Source: Populus alba
Taxonomy: Eukaryota > Streptophyta > Magnoliopsida > Malpighiales > Salicaceae
DNA length: 64,000 bases
NCBI RefSeq assembly: GCF_005239225.2
Contig: NC_133292.1
Coordinates: 4,932,985-4,996,984, forward strand
Reading direction: 5' to 3'
Part shown: positions 33,163 to 46,833 of the stretch, one piece after another
Layout of the letters: each line of letters opens with the position of its first letter
Position numbering within the stretch: position 1 is the stretch's first letter
The notes under the pieces: model-generated
What the model saw: only the letters and a program-made list of their open reading frames with translations
What the model was told of the DNA's origin: nothing
Database searches by the model: none
Made by a program: the position numbers and the translations under genes

Positions 33163-36100
33163 ATGTGCGAAGTCTCTCAGTTTCCCTTTTCTCTCCCTAA
33201 CAAATTCTCTTTGAAGACCATGGACAAAACCCTAGCCGTCACTCATCGTCTGCTTCCGCTAAGTTTCCGCTTGCCTGCAGCTTCCTCTGTTAATTTCAAC
33301 GTTAGACTTTCAAGATCAAGCTCAAGGTCCCTTGATCTTGTTGGTTCAAGCTCGCGTGGCTGCACTTTAAAATGCTCAGCTTCAACACTTGGTACTTTAT
33401 TCTCATTTTCACTTTCTGAATTGTGTTCCTTTTAGCTTATTTTTTGTGTTGTTGTTGTTGTGTCGTGAACAAAATAATACAAAGTGGAAAAGACAATGAA
33501 TTGTACTGCTTGGTTGTCAAGAAATGAAGGAAAGGAATGGGATTGGAAACTTCGGTATGTTTGTTTCATGTCAAGTTGGTTTTCTCAACACAAGTTAAAG
33601 TTTATATGCTAGCTTAGTCGATTATGTCAATGTAAGTTCTGTTTGGTTGCTGAGACATTAATCTTGGCAATAGAAAAGAAGATAAATAAAAAATTTCAAT
33701 TAGACACTCTGTTTGCTTAAAGTTGCCGGGGCTTCAAAAGAGAATAAAATTTATTGATTTTTAATTTGATCAAAATCCAATTTTGCAATGCTGAGTGAAC
33801 CACGAGTACTTAGGTCCTAGTAAAGAGAGTACAGGATGTGGAAAATCAAATAACCAGTGGTCCCTGTATCTTCTTTTTGTTACTATTTTCTCAGAAACCT
33901 AAAGGTCTTAAGGCAAGGCTTCTCGTAACTCAAAATATGCTGTCTACACACCATGTGTCTGCATGCATTAATTCATTGGCTTGCATATATTTCTTCATTT
34001 TCTTGTGCATGAGAATTTGGGTGGGCCCTGGTCTTGTTTTCTCCTTTGATAAATTATGGTAAGGGCCAAATTCAGATGCTAGGGACATCTATGGCTGTCA
34101 GGGGAGACACCTTGTACCCCAGAAAAGGTGGCGGCTTGGGTTACAGGGATTTGGAAAACTTTTTGATTTGAGGCTTTTAGCCAATCAAGGGTGGAGGATT
34201 TTGACAAACCCTTTCCACTGTGTGTTTGGGTTCCAAGAAAATATTTTTCTCGTGCATAATTGTTAATTGCAAATCCTGGACACTTAAGGAGTACAAGTCA
34301 TCAGGCTCTTGAAGCTGGTTTGATTTGGGGGATTGGTAATGGATGCAATATTTGGATTCTGGAGGATCGATAGTTGCTAAATCCTTAGTATTTTAAAGCG
34401 GTTTCCCCAGTGAAAAAATTAGATGTTTGGGAATGTGTGGGATCTCTACCTGATAAGACCAATTATCTCACTTCACAAAGCTGTTATAATTTGTCAAATC
34501 CCTATGAGCACACAATGTGAGGAAGATGGTGCAAGCTCATAATTCCAAAGGCATCTTCACTGTGAGTAGTGTCTATCATGCATCGATATGTGTTTGTGTA
34601 TGGTGCACAGGGGAAGGTAATCGAGCTTTTTCTATTGAGAAGATTTTGGGATTTGTAGCTGCCTAACAAGATCAAACTTTTCTTATGGAGGTTTTGTCAT
34701 GGTAATCTTCCAACAGTATAAGCTTTACGCGGGAAGGGTATTAATGTTGGTTCTTGTTGTAGCCTGTGTGGAATAGCATACGAGTCCCTTGTGCATGCGT
34801 CTTTTGAATGTGGTCATGCAAGAGCTACTTGATTGGTTTCATCTCTGGGGAGGGTGCCTGCTCATTTTTATGCTCTTGATTTACTGTAACTCTTCCTGCA
34901 GATTCAGGTTTTGTTGGAATATTTTTTTTTAATCTTTTGGGTTATTTGGGGGAATCAAAATAATTTACTCCATGTCAAACCTGTCAAAGACCCCTCCATC
35001 CACCATGACAGCCACAGCTTCTTATCTTGCTGAGTTTCATTGAACGGTACTGTTTCACTCTCAATCAGTAAGGAATCATTTATCTGCTGTCCAGTGTTGG
35101 CAGCCTCATTCAGATCCTTATAAGAAGATAAATGTCGATGATGCTGTTTTCAAGTCTAGCAGAAGTGGAGGTGGTGGTGTTTTTTTTTTTAAGAAATTAC
35201 AATGTGAACTTATGGAAGGAAGGTCACTTCATAAAAGCCTCTGTCTTGGGTCCATCTGTTATTGAGGCTTGTTCTGTTAAGGAGGATTTGGTTTTGCTGC
35301 AGGTTGTGGTTTTCTAGATCTAATCCTTGAATCTGATTCAAGTCATCCATGCAAGGCGGTCAAGGCTCATTCATTGGAAGATTTTGTGTGGTCTCTGTGA
35401 TTTGTAAGGATATTTGTGTTATTCTCAGAAGGTGTCTTCATTGCACATTATCCTTGCTCCTGGTTCCAGCAGCAGAGCTGCTCATCTTTTGGCTAGGCAA
35501 GCTAATAACTGATTGTATTAATTGGATGAAAGTTCATCCAGTTTTCCATACTCAACAATGTACCGATGTACCGACTACTCACTGTACTAGTTATTTATTG
35601 AGTTAATGTATCATCACCATTTTTCTTCAAAAAAATAAAAATAAAAAGCGAGTGCTAAGTATTTTGTTTGATTTTTTTTTTTCAGATAACCAAGCAGCAA
35701 GATTTCAAGAAGCTTCAAAGAATGGGAATTTAATTCCTCTATACCGATATATATTCTCAGATCACCTAACTCCAGTGCTTGCTTACCGATGTCTGGTTAG
35801 GGAAGATGATAGAGATGCTCCAAGCTTTTTGTTTGAGTCAGTTGAGCCTGGCTTGGATGCTTCCACAGTTGTATGACCTTCAACTTTTGCTGTTTTTATA
35901 CGTGTCAAAATGCATTTTTATGTAATTTCAGTCCTTATATTTGTGTTAGGGGCGATATAGTTTCGTAGGAGCTCAACCAAGAATGGAGATTGTAGCTAAA
36001 GAGAACATGGTTACAATAATGGACCATTATGAAGGTCGTCGGATGGAGGAGATTGTGGAGGATCCAATGGAGGTTCCTAGAAAAATCATGGAGGGCTGGA

Positions 36101-39100
36101 AACCTCAACTTATTGACGAGCTTCCAGAAGCATTTTGCGGTAAGATAAGTTGATAATTATCTCCTTGATGTGCTGTAATCTTCCATTTCAATGTATATCT
36201 TTGGTCTTGTTTTGGTTTGCAGGAAGGATAACTTGTCGAAATTGCCTTGGATACATTTGTATTTATGCACTTGAAGTATTGTTCATTGTTCATGCTTCTT
36301 TACATTTTCCTTAAGTCTGGAACAAATCAAGGAGAATTTTTTTGATAGAGTCCTGTCTATATATTTCTCTGCATGTTGTAGGTGTTCTCTCTGGAGAAAT
36401 TTTATGCTTCAAAGAGTATAACGTCCATGAATTTTTTTTTCTTGTTGTCCTCTCTAATTTAGCCTTGAAATTATGTTGACTTTATTCTAAGGGTGATAGT
36501 ATGTTGATATGCTCCTTTCTTGAATAGGTGGATGGGTAGGCTATTTCTCATATGACACAGTGCGGTATGTAGAGAAGAAAAAGCTGCCTTTCTCTGGTGC
36601 CCCACCCGATGATAGGAATCTCCCCGATGTCCACTTAGGCCTTTATGATGATGTGATTGTATTTGATCACGTGGAAAAGGTGATTGTATATTGCTTTTAA
36701 ACTGATCCAGGGCCCATGTCTTTTTTTCCATATATTTTGCTTATAACTCCATGTTTGTGGTGTCTTCTCTTCTTTAATTTGAGCCTTTCTTTCATTTGAA
36801 TGAAATGCAATTTCTCATGGTGAAGCTTCGTTTCTGACCCAAATTTTGCACTCTATGTTTTCTTGCACTAAGATGTAAGAACTTGTGGATCCAAGTAAAT
36901 TATATTTACACTTCAATTACAGAATTCAGGGAACAAAGCATGTATGTCCATCATAAAGCATAATTAAAAAGAAAAAAACTGGCAACATGTCATTTTTTTA
37001 TTATAAATTTCATTATGTCTAATTTGATAGTTTATCTGGTAATACTTTTCTTCTTTTATTAATTTTGTAATATTCTTGACCTCAGAAAGCTTGTGTGATT
37101 CACTGGGTGCAATTAGACCGATTTTCTTCTGTCAAGGAGGCCTATGAGGATGGAATGAATCGACTGGAAAGTATCTTATCAAGAGTGCATGATATTGCTC
37201 CGTGAGTAATCCTTTTCTCACTTGTTCTGCCATGCTATATTTTCCTCTAAGGGTACAAGTTCAAGATTAAAATCTCAGGCTCAATTCTCAATTTCAGACC
37301 AAGGCTACCTGCAGGTTCAATAAAGTTGTTCACTCGTCTTTTTGGCCCTAAATTGGAGAATTCAAACATGACGAGTGAAGAATACAAGGATGCAGTGTTA
37401 CAGGCAAAGGACCATATTTTGGCTGGTGATATTTTCCAGATTGTATTAAGTCAGCGTTTTGAACGTCGGACATTTGCAGATCCTTTTGAAATTTACAGAG
37501 CTTTGAGGGTTGTCAATCCAAGTCCATACATGACATATTTACAAGTTTGTTCTCCTTCCCTTAAAACCATTTGTTCCAAGATTTCTGACAATTTTAAAAT
37601 CTGACATTTGTTTGCTTTTCTTGTGATCAGGCTAGAGGATGTATACTGGTTGCTTCTAGTCCTGAAATTCTTACACGTGTGAAGAAGGTATTTCTTACTG
37701 ACAATGCGATGAATAATCACAGTTGTTTTTCTGTATCTTTCTTGTTTCTCACTTGAATTTGATGTTTGTTGACAGGAGAAGATTACAAACCGACCCCTTG
37801 CTGGGACTGTTAGGAGAGGAAAGACCCCTAAAGAAGATCTAATGTTGGAAAAGGAGCTTTTGAATGATCAAAAGCAATGTGCAGAGCACATTATGCTTGT
37901 TGACTTGGGGAGGAATGATGTGGGCAAGGTTGGTTCTTGTTAATTTACATGCATGGAATGTGTTAATGAACTAGAAAATGAATATGCAATTGTGTGAATA
38001 GTATTCTTTAATGCTCCATTTAATGAGCCATGGCAGCAGTTTCTGAATGTTTTCTTAAAATTTTATACTTGTGCCAATAAATCAGTGCTGAAGACTGGTC
38101 CTTCATGCAGGTCTCCAAACCTGGTTCTGTGAAGGTTGAGAAGCTCATGAATATTGAACGATATTCCCATGTTATGCACATCAGCTCAACAGTATGTATC
38201 TCTCATCACATTCTATGATTGCAGGTGGCAGTAAGTAGATCTACATGTTATCTTCTATATGTTTTATAGGTCATTTTGATGAATCAGCTATTCCTGTTAA
38301 TGCATAAAAACTGAATTAAATGAAGTTGGTTCTAGCTAAATAAAAAGACTGGCCAGTTCATTTCTTTGTTTTTATTGGTGACTGTAGGGATCTTCATTTC
38401 TTTTGTAAAGCCCTTTTCATTTAATTGATTCATCTTTATAGGTCACTGGAGAGTTGCTTGATAATTTAACTAGATGGGATGTGTTGCGCGCTGCACTGCC
38501 TGTTGGTACTGTTAGCGGAGCACCAAAGGTATATATAAATCAGCTTTCCTCTGCTTATATCTGCATCTATGTTCTTTTTGCTGATGTCTCTTCAATTCAA
38601 GCTTCGATCCTGTTTTGGAGTGCAACTGAAACAGAGGTTTGCTAAAATTCATTTGTTTTGTTTAAAATTATTCTTTTTATGTTTTCATATCATGTTAGTG
38701 TGCTGACATTAAAAATAAATTTTTAAAAAAAAAAAATATATAAATATATTTTTAATGAAAAAAATACTTTGAAAAGTACATTTAGAAGTTACTTATAGAC
38801 TCGCATAAAAGCACTCGGTTTGACTTGAAAGGAAATTTGACTTTAAGCCTTCACGCTGGTTGATTGTTCTTTGTTCTCGCTATCAACTCTGGTGGAATGT
38901 AGGTGAAAGCGATGGAATTGATCGATCAGCTGGAAGTGACCAGACGAGGGCCTTACAGTGGTGGATTTGGAGGCATTTCATTTTCCGGTGACATGGACAT
39001 TGCCCTTGCTCTTAGGACTATTGTCTTCCCCACCAGTACTCGTTATGATACAATGTATTCATACAAGGATGTGAACACTCGTCGAGAATGGGTAGCTCAC

Positions 39101-39226
39101 CTCCAAGCCGGGGCTGGAATTGTGGCTGACAGTGATCCTGCAGACGAGCAGAGAGAGTGTGAGAACAAAGCAGCCGCACTTGCTCGTGCCATTGATCTTG
39201 CAGAGTCAGCATTTCTCAAGAAATGA
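33163..39226 (+). CDS. ASA: Anthranilate synthase alpha subunit, plastid
   Basis: Catalyses chorismate plus an amino donor (glutamine, through the beta subunit) to anthranilate, the first committed step of tryptophan synthesis, in plastids. Eleven exons join in frame with GT-AG introns: 33163-33391, 35686-35870, 35950-36139, 36528-36679, 37086-37201, 37298-37544, 37631-37687, 37776-37928, 38111-38191, 38442-38528 and 38903-39226. They give 606 aa, close to the usual length of about 600. Residues 1-75 are a Ser/Arg-rich transit peptide. The feedback-binding LFESVEPG element is in exon 2. Chorismate-enzyme motifs follow: [50 protein letters not shown] and GPYSGGFGG. The motifs checked look intact, so it is probably functional. 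An internal ATG at 33220 has a better context (GACCATGGAC) and may be the true start. Confidence 0.95.
34080..35648 (+). pseudogene. Decayed LINE (3' half) in intron 1 of the anthranilate synthase gene
   Basis: Broken frames read [10 protein letters not shown] and [14 protein letters not shown], matching the end of plant LINE reverse transcriptase. Further on, [19 protein letters not shown] and a CxxC...H...C zinc-knuckle-like region match the RT-associated zinc domain. [12 protein letters not shown] is an RNase H start. Many stops and frameshifts interrupt these. The element ends in an A-rich tail (AAAAAAATAAAAATAAAAA, about 35627-35647). A possible target duplication is CGAGTACTTAGG near 33803 versus CGAGTGCTAAGT after the tail, but it is degenerate. 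Same orientation as the host gene. Confidence 0.75.
38655..38800 (+). mobile_element. Intronic MITE in the last intron of the anthranilate synthase gene
   Basis: Contains the family block TTAGTGTGCTGACATTAAAA and the tail AATGAAAAAAATACTTTGAAAA found in the other MITEs. It lies in the intron between exons 10 and 11, about 100 bp before exon 11. Ends are imprecise. Confidence 0.55.
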
Positions 39227-39299
39227 TTTAAAATTTGTAGCTTGTGTTGCAATATTTCTATATTCAAAGGAAATGTGCTGTGTAGTATCTGTGCGAGTA

Positions 39300-40320
39300 C
39301 TGACTTGAGTGTTTTTCTTCTTCTTTTTTGGTTAAATGAGGAAACTATAATTCTGTCAGATTATACAGTGGGGACTGGAAAATCTGATAAAGGCAACAAG
39401 AATCTGATTTTTCAAAGCGGCCAGATACTGAATAGCCCGGTTCCCGGTTTCTGCAGCTTCAACCAAAAGGACCAAACTGTGTTGTTGATAGATGGGGGCG
39501 TAGGCCGCGTCGCTGCCGTGTTCGTCAGTGTTCATCGTTAGCTTCTTGTTTCCACGGTCGTGCTCGTCTTCGGGGTATTTTTACTTGCTCATTTCAAGTT
39601 GACCACAGGGTCAAATTGTTGATACACAACACCAATTTTATTCTTCTTAAATTGATCAAAGGCACTGGATTTCGTCAGGTGCATTATTTTGGACGTCCTG
39701 TAGCCTCCAGATAAAATAACGTAGCTACCACTACTGTGGAATAGTTTAAAAGTGTGGTAGTAGTTGTTTTTTAAAATATTTTTTTATTTAAAAATGTATT
39801 AAAATAATTTTTAAAAAATATTTTTGATATTATTATGGTTATAAAAAAATATTAAAATTTAATTTTAAATAAAAATAAATAAAAATTTTCAAAATTTATT
39901 TAAAACATAATTACCAAACAATAGCGCTGTCACGGTCCCACGTCATTTTAATAAACAGAAGAAAAACTCAACCGCCCACCCACCCTCATTTACCTCAAAT
40001 AGCTTGCAGTTGCTATCAAAATTGATAGCATATAAATTTTTGGTAACGTTGTCACGTGGGCTGTGCAGTGTAATTTGCATTTTTGAAATTATATTCTAAA
40101 CGGTTTTTTATAAATAAAAAAATTAATTTTTATATTTTTAAATATTTTAATATGCTAATATTACAAATAATTTTTTTAAATAATTTTTAAAAAATTATTA
40201 TTTTAAATATATTTAAAAAAAAACACTTTAAAAAATATCTATAATAACACTAATCACCCCAAGCAAGTAGCAAACTAAAGACGGTCTTGTTGGGGAAAAA
40301 AAGAGAGAAAAAGGAAGAAG
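39300..40320. repeat. Intergenic region between ASA and the quinone reductase, with MITEs
   Basis: The first part (to about 39720) is probably 3' flank of the anthranilate synthase gene. Two MITEs follow at about 39740-39925 (GTGTGGTAGTAGTTG to ATTACCAAACAATAG) and 40085-40255. No gene recognised. Confidence 0.5.
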
Positions 40321-40359
40321 ATTCATGAGACAAGTGGCTGTTTTTTTTTTAGTCCGCAA

Positions 40360-40545
40360 AATATATATATATGATGATGATGATGATGAATCTTTGGCTT
40401 GTCACGCCACGCAACACCACACTCGTTTTACAACACACAAGAAGTCGACAACTACGTACAGGAAAAGCTTTAAAAGACGCTTCATTCGATACTCTCTATA
40501 TCTGCTCTCTGCATTTTCATGGCAATCGCTTCTTCTTAAGGTCAC
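40360..40545 (+). promoter_or_regulatory. Putative promoter and non-coding first exon of the quinone reductase gene
   Basis: A TATA-like (AT)n and (GAT)n stretch lies at 40362-40390. It is followed by a CA/CT-rich stretch ending CTTCTTAAG|GTCACATA near 40540, a possible splice donor. Plant FQR1-type genes often have a leader intron, and the coding ATG is 1 kb further on. Inference only. Confidence 0.35.
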
Positions 40546-41516
40546 ATATATATCATCTCTTATATTTTCCCTTTGCTTATATAAATATTTAGATTACGTA
40601 GCTGCAATTTAATTTTATCAAGTTTCACGTAGATGAAATGACTCTTTCCTGTGCCTATGTGCTATAAGGTTATGTTTTTTGTTTCACTTGATTGCTGTAA
40701 TTTTATCATTCAATAGCTGACCTTTTTCTATGTGGAAAACAAGAATCCAACTTTGTGCTTTTGACTATTTCATTTTTGAAGGTAAATGTTTATTGCCTGG
40801 TGGGGTATAGCATGTAATTATAATTGGAGAAAAATCTCTTGAACTAGCCAATCCAATTACTAATAGTCATCTTCTTAAATATTTTTTTTTGAGAATCGGT
40901 TGATTCTTAACAGCCAAAAAAAAGATACTGGAGTCTGTTCTTCAACCGAATCGAGTGATTCTATTGGTATACGATGACCTGGTTGCTGATAAACAGGATT
41001 GACTTGGAGTTCTGGCTCTCAATTTGATTTTTTTAAACCCGCTCTTTAGGTCCCTTTCTCCTTGTTTTTAATGGTTGATTGTGTTTATGTTGTCAGTTAA
41101 AGCTATTGATTTCAACATCAACCTTGTAGTGATCTTGACCATCCTCGTATGCGTGCTATAAAATCGGTGTCTTGGAATAGCTAGTTGTGTTCTAATCACG
41201 TTGAATTTCGATTAGAGTGAAAGAATGGAATTTACAGAATGATGGGTATATGCTTTTTGGTTTTGTGAGTGATGTGAGGCAGCTCAATTCAAGTATTGAT
41301 GAAGTGGTAGATAGACTGCAGTCCCGATTTCACCTCTCCATTCCGATTACAAATGGGTTCCGTGCAATTCATGAGCCATTTTATTGCCATTGTTTGTGAC
41401 AGAAGACATATTTCAACTTGTTAACGTGTTACAAAATGTGTGTTGCCTTTATCCAGAGGAGCGGGCGTGGCAGTAGCTGGTAAATTAGGATTATACTCTT
41501 TGTCTACAACTTAGCT

Positions 41517-43822
41517 ATGGGGACCACAAAGATCTACATAGTGTAAGTTCTCCCCCTTCCTTGTTGTGCATTAGCTACTACGAGTTTGGATGTTAAGTTT
41601 TCCATTTTTTCCAGGTTTTACTCCTTACATGGACATGTAGAGATTATGGCACGAGAAATCCAGCGAGGAGCTAATGCAGTTCAGGGTGTTGAAGCAACAC
41701 TTTGGCAGGTAAATTCTGTAGTATATGAGGATCAGTTAATGCTAGAAGGGAATGAAAACTTGTGAACAAGAGGAAGCAGCCTTCAAATTCTCGTGTGTCT
41801 GTGTGTGTGAGTGAACGTGTTGGGGGTTGAAGATTAGACTCATAAGATACTCAACAAATTTCACTTGGTGGCATGGAACAGGTACCTGAGACACTTTCCA
41901 ACTCGATATTGAACAAGGTGAAGGCCAATCCTAAAGCAGATGATGTACCAGTTATTCTGCCAGAACAACTTTTGGAGGCTGATGGTTTTCTCTTTGGTTT
42001 TCCTTCTCGTTTTGGTGTGATGGCATCCCAATTCAAAGCCTTCTTTGATGCCACCCATGAGCTATGGGCAACCCAAGCTCTTGCTGGGAAACCTGCTGGA
42101 TTCTTCTGGAGTACTGGTTTCCATGGTGGAGGCCAGGAACTTGCTGCGTGAGTCTATTCATTCTTCAGCCTCTACTCTCGGAACCTTTTTTGTTATGACT
42201 TTATAAATTTTAGCATGACTAAGCTTATAGAAGCTTAGGATTCTGTGGTAAATTTTTCCTCACTCATAGCTGCAGGGTAAGAGGAGCGAATTAGGAGTTT
42301 GTGGAATAATTGATATCATAATTGAATATGAGATGCAAAGTCAATAATTGCAAGCTTTAGATAGGTTATGTTAAAACATAGATAGGATGCTTTTAAAGAT
42401 CCAGGAGGCAATGGTAAAGTTTAAGGAAAGATACACAACAACACTCCTTAAGGCATTGAAGGAGTGCAGGTTTTATGTAGAACATTGATGGCTAACTTAT
42501 AACCAGGCTTGTAGCAATGATAGCAATAGATACCGAATCATTAAAGCATGCTGAAGTAGTCTAACGCCTTCTGAGAGATAGTGCAGCAGCTGCTAGTTCA
42601 GTTACAGACAGAAAAGGCAACTCTTATTGAGAAATGAATTGGCATGGAATAATCCATGCTCACTGCCCTCTGATATTTCTTTTAGAAACTCAAAATGGCA
42701 ACTTTAATCTGTGAAAAAATAATAACCAACCAGAGTCAAATTCGCTCTTTCAGCTACAAAGAATAAAAACTCATTCTTTATAACTTTTTTTTTTTTAATC
42801 TTAATCAATTTTAACATGTTCTAAGCATTCAATGATAGATGCAATGTCATTGAATGCTGAGCAATTTCATCCCGTTGCCCCGTGTGCTTGTTTTTCCTCA
42901 TCCTCTTTGTCAACATGAGAGGCATGAGAAGTAAGAAAGACCTTTTTTCTTGTTATCAAATCTTGCTGAGAGGTCGGTTTGTCCATCTCACTCTAGGAGC
43001 AGCTTTTCCATTCAACCATCAAAAAAAGAGGAAAAAGGATTGTTTCCATTGAGCTCTGCAGCAAAGAAATGCTGCCAAAACAGTGGACAAAATTGCTTGA
43101 ATAGAATGGAAGGAAAGGAAATTTGGAAGTTCGCTTGTCTTCCTGCTCGTACAATTTATCCTGCACTGCTCCTCCTATCATTGTCTTGATGAATAATTAG
43201 ATTTAGTATGAAACTGGCATGTTTTAGTAAATGTATGTTCTTAGTTATTGTTTTTCATTTTTTATTCCATATTCATGCGTGCATATGATGTGATAGAAGA
43301 AATGTTTTCTACAATGTTGTTCTACACTTTTATTGATCAATCAAGCTGTACATATAGGTCTACGAGAAACTAATTCAAGCCTGGTTACAAGGAAAGATAA
43401 GTTACAGAGAAGGATAAGTTACAAGGAAAGATAAAGATAAGTTTAGTTGTTGCTGAATATATGGAAGTTCAAACATGAAGGACTTGATCTTCATTCTGAT
43501 GATGTTGATCTTTATTCTGATACGATGTCCTGTGATCTCCCACTTGCTGTGAAAAGCTGACGGTCTCTTGATTGTTTGTTCACCTCCTGTTTGCAGATTT
43601 ACAGCCATAACGCAGTTAGCACACCATGGTATGCTTTTTGTTCCTCTGGGTTACACCTTCGGCAGTGGCATGTTTGAGATGGGTGAAGTGAAAGGTGGGT
43701 CTTCTTATGGTGCTGGAACTTTTGCAGCGGACGGGAGCCGTCAACCCTCTGAATTAGAACTCCGACAGGCCTTTTACCAGGGGAAGTATGTTTCTGAAAT
43801 AACGAAGAAGCTCAAAGGTTAG
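41517..43822 (+). CDS. NAD(P)H:quinone oxidoreductase, FQR1/WrbA type
   Basis: Flavodoxin-like FMN enzyme that reduces quinones by two electrons and so avoids semiquinone radicals. The Arabidopsis relative FQR1 is auxin-responsive and cytosolic or membrane-associated. Four exons join in frame: 41517-41542, 41615-41708, 41882-42147 and 43597-43822, giving 203 aa against 204 for FQR1. Hallmarks are [17 protein letters not shown] (FMN phosphate loop), [44 protein letters not shown] and [13 protein letters not shown]. The start is chosen because the first exon is only 26 nt and the ATG directly precedes the conserved beta strand. The last intron (1.45 kb) shows nothing notable. It appears functional. 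Confidence 0.92.
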
Positions 43823-43859
43823 CCTCCCCGAGCAAACTAGAACATCTTCAAAATGTTGT

Positions 43860-46567
43860 AAAAACTGATAATGATCCAAATGATCATTTCACTGAAGTTT
43901 AATGAAAGAAGACGCTTGATGCAAGAGAGAAGTATGTGTTACTTGTTCCATCAACGTTATCTTTTCTTGAATATCTTTCTGGGAATTAAACTTTGATCTG
44001 TGAATTCATCTCACCAAGAAAATGGATATAAGGAACTGGAAGCAAAATGGTATCTTGCTCCATGGTAAATGCTGCAAGTCGTAATCCGTGTGTGATATCA
44101 CCGATGGTTTTAACCCCTCGTATTATTGTTGATCCTCACAACTCTATTTCACACGTTTAATGTTAGAAATTCGGTTTAAAAACATGATTAATGATCACAA
44201 GGGAGACCAGTTCAAATATGGGAACCATTCAAATTTCGAGTTAAGAATTTTCTTTTAATATAAATATTTAACATGAGAAATTCATCTTAGTTCTCAACAA
44301 TTTCTTTTGTTTAGTAACTAGACTGTTTAAAGTCATAAACATCTATGTTCAAGTTTTAAACATTTTTTAAATTAATTAAAAAAACGTTATAATTAATTCT
44401 GTCCAATATAAATAGGGGACATGAGGCTATCTAGAACAGGGTTTTTTTTTTCCCCAAGTCTTTGCATTTTAATTATAGATTTAAAACCCTACTCAGCTTG
44501 GTGGGGTCGATCAAAAAACCCATAAGACCCGAGTAAAACTCAGATAAGACCAATTGTTTTATATAATATATATATATATAAAAGCAAAACGCCATTGTTT
44601 TAATCATTTACTGTCAAACACTTACAACATGAAGACAGAAAACCTAAACTCTTTAATCTACAAAGCCATATCATGGTGAAAATCACGCCATGGGTTGGTG
44701 GATGGATGTGTTGGCAATGCAGGGAGAGTTTGTTGAGCAGTTATTTGGAGGGGAGTTAGATCTTGTGGTGGTGATGATGATCCGGTTTTGATTGGTGTGG
44801 ACATGGATGTGGGTTTTTTATGTGCTTTTTAAAGTGTTTTTTTTTTTTTAAAAAAAAAAATTATTTTTAGATTAATATTTTTTGATATTTTTTAGATTAT
44901 TTTAATACACAAATATCAAAAATAATTTTTAAAAACTAAAATAAAAAATATTATTTTTAAATAAAAAATAATTACAACTATACTTTTAAATCCGCTTCTA
45001 TTTTTGTGGTGAAGATCAACGCAAGTTTGCAAATGAAGGATTTTAAAGGTGAAGAGTGGGGAAGATTAGAGAGAAAATGGAATAGTGGGTTTGTTGTGTT
45101 TGTCGTGGAGGTGGCAGAGTAGAGAGATTAAGGAAGTGGCGCACGTTAGCCAAGCAGGGATCTTGGGGATGAAGGATAAGAGAGAAAGAAAACAAGTGTT
45201 TTTGTGGCTTGGAACAAAAATAAAAAACTGTAAAGACAAAAAAGAAAGTACAGTGCACGCAAAAAAAAAGGTTGAAATAAGTGGTGGAAAAAAAGAATTT
45301 CGCTCCCTCTTTGTGGCTTGGTTCATCGAAGCTGTCACCCTCAGCAGCATAACCGTCGTGTGTGATCTGGAGTCGTGTTGGCATGGCGGTTGAAAAAGAA
45401 GACGACGTACTCTGCAATAACGAATCCATCATCACGACACCATCACTTGGATTTGATGATAGCCTTTGGCTTCATTTCAATTACTTATTTGCTCGGTAAA
45501 TTACTTAATTTAGCACTAATTACAAATCTTGAAAAGATATACACACAAGAGATTACTTTGGTTAGCTGAAGATCCTGTAAATCGACCGGCTTTTGGAGTT
45601 TTATCGGAGAGATAATAGCAAAAAACTTCAAGTGAGTGAAATTCTTTTTATTTTGACCTTATCAGGTCAATTTATCTAACCCCTAATTTTATTATTATAT
45701 CAAGTTAATTATAAGATTGGTTTAAAAACTATGATTTTAATATGTTTTTTTTCTCCTTGGTTGATTCTGGCTGCTTCCTATATCTAGCTAGAGTTATAGG
45801 ATCTGGAGTTCTTTAATATAAGTATTCTTATTGCTTCACTATTATTATTTTTTGTTGCCTAAACATTTTGTTTTTTCCTCGCCAAGGTGCACGAGAAGTC
45901 TACACCTACTAGTTTAGTTTAGACATGAACCTTCCAGTAGGGACCACTCTTTTCCAACGAAAATTCATATAAAGTTCAGTTGATGCAAGAGAAAAAGGAA
46001 ACGCATGCCCGTCCCTAGTCAATGACATATAATAGCGCGGGTCAATCAGTGTTTTTTTTTTTTTAAAAATATTGGTTAAAAAATAATTTTTTATATATTT
46101 TAAATTATTTTAATATGTTAATTTTAAAAAGTAATTTTTAAAAAATAAAAAAATATTATTTTAATAAGAATGATGAAAGTAACACAAGAAAACAAGCCGA
46201 TTCCCTGCTTTGATCATTCATGGCAGGCAATGGTTGATTTGCTGACGTTTTTTGTAGAAACCTTGAAAAGTAATTTGACTTTGGTGGTGATTGCTTATTT
46301 TTAATTTTTTTTAATATATTCAAATAATATTTATTTTAATTTTTAAATTTTATTATTTATATAGCACATAAAAATTTAATTTGAAATAAAAAAAATTAAA
46401 AATTACAAAATTAAAGTTCAATCATAAAACACCTTCTTAAAATGTGATTGATATTATAATAACTTTTTTTTCCCAACTATATAGAAAAATTATTTGGTTA
46501 TTATATAGATTTTGTTTTTTAATACTAAACTCTACATATAATCATGATTCATTAATAAAAACATGTT
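43860..46567. other. Intergenic region between quinone reductase and copia element
   Basis: Contains MITE-like stretches at about 44830-44995, 46040-46165 and 46290-46430. Between 45030 and 45440 the minus strand holds a 130-codon open frame rich in Phe, Ser and Leu. It has no family match that I recognise and I do not call it a gene. Confidence 0.45.
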
Positions 46568-46572
46568 ATTTA

Positions 46573-46775
46573 TGCTAACAAAACGTAGCTGATGACTCAG
46601 CATTAGCTGCTGACTCATCATTTTTGTTTTCTATTTCTGTTAGTTTGTTAGCCAACAGTTTCCTAGTCTGTTATTCGGTTATTCTGTTATAACCATCACT
46701 TGCTGCATGGCTATATATAGTCATGAGAATAATAATAAACGTAAGACTTTTGGCTTCTGAAAACTGTAGTTCACA
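46573..46775 (+). repeat. 5' LTR of the copia element
   Basis: Begins TGCTAACAAAACG and ends TGTAGTTCACA, with two TGACTCA motifs in the first 50 bp. Confidence 0.88.
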
Positions 46776-46833
46776 TTTGGTATCAGAGCCTTTACTGCCT
46801 TCTCTCTTTAAACATCTTATAGCAGCAACTAAG

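Noticed and set aside
45043..45435. 130-codon minus-strand gene
   Set aside because: Phe/Ser/Leu-rich composition, no recognisable domain, no introns or promoter features, and MITE debris adjoining.
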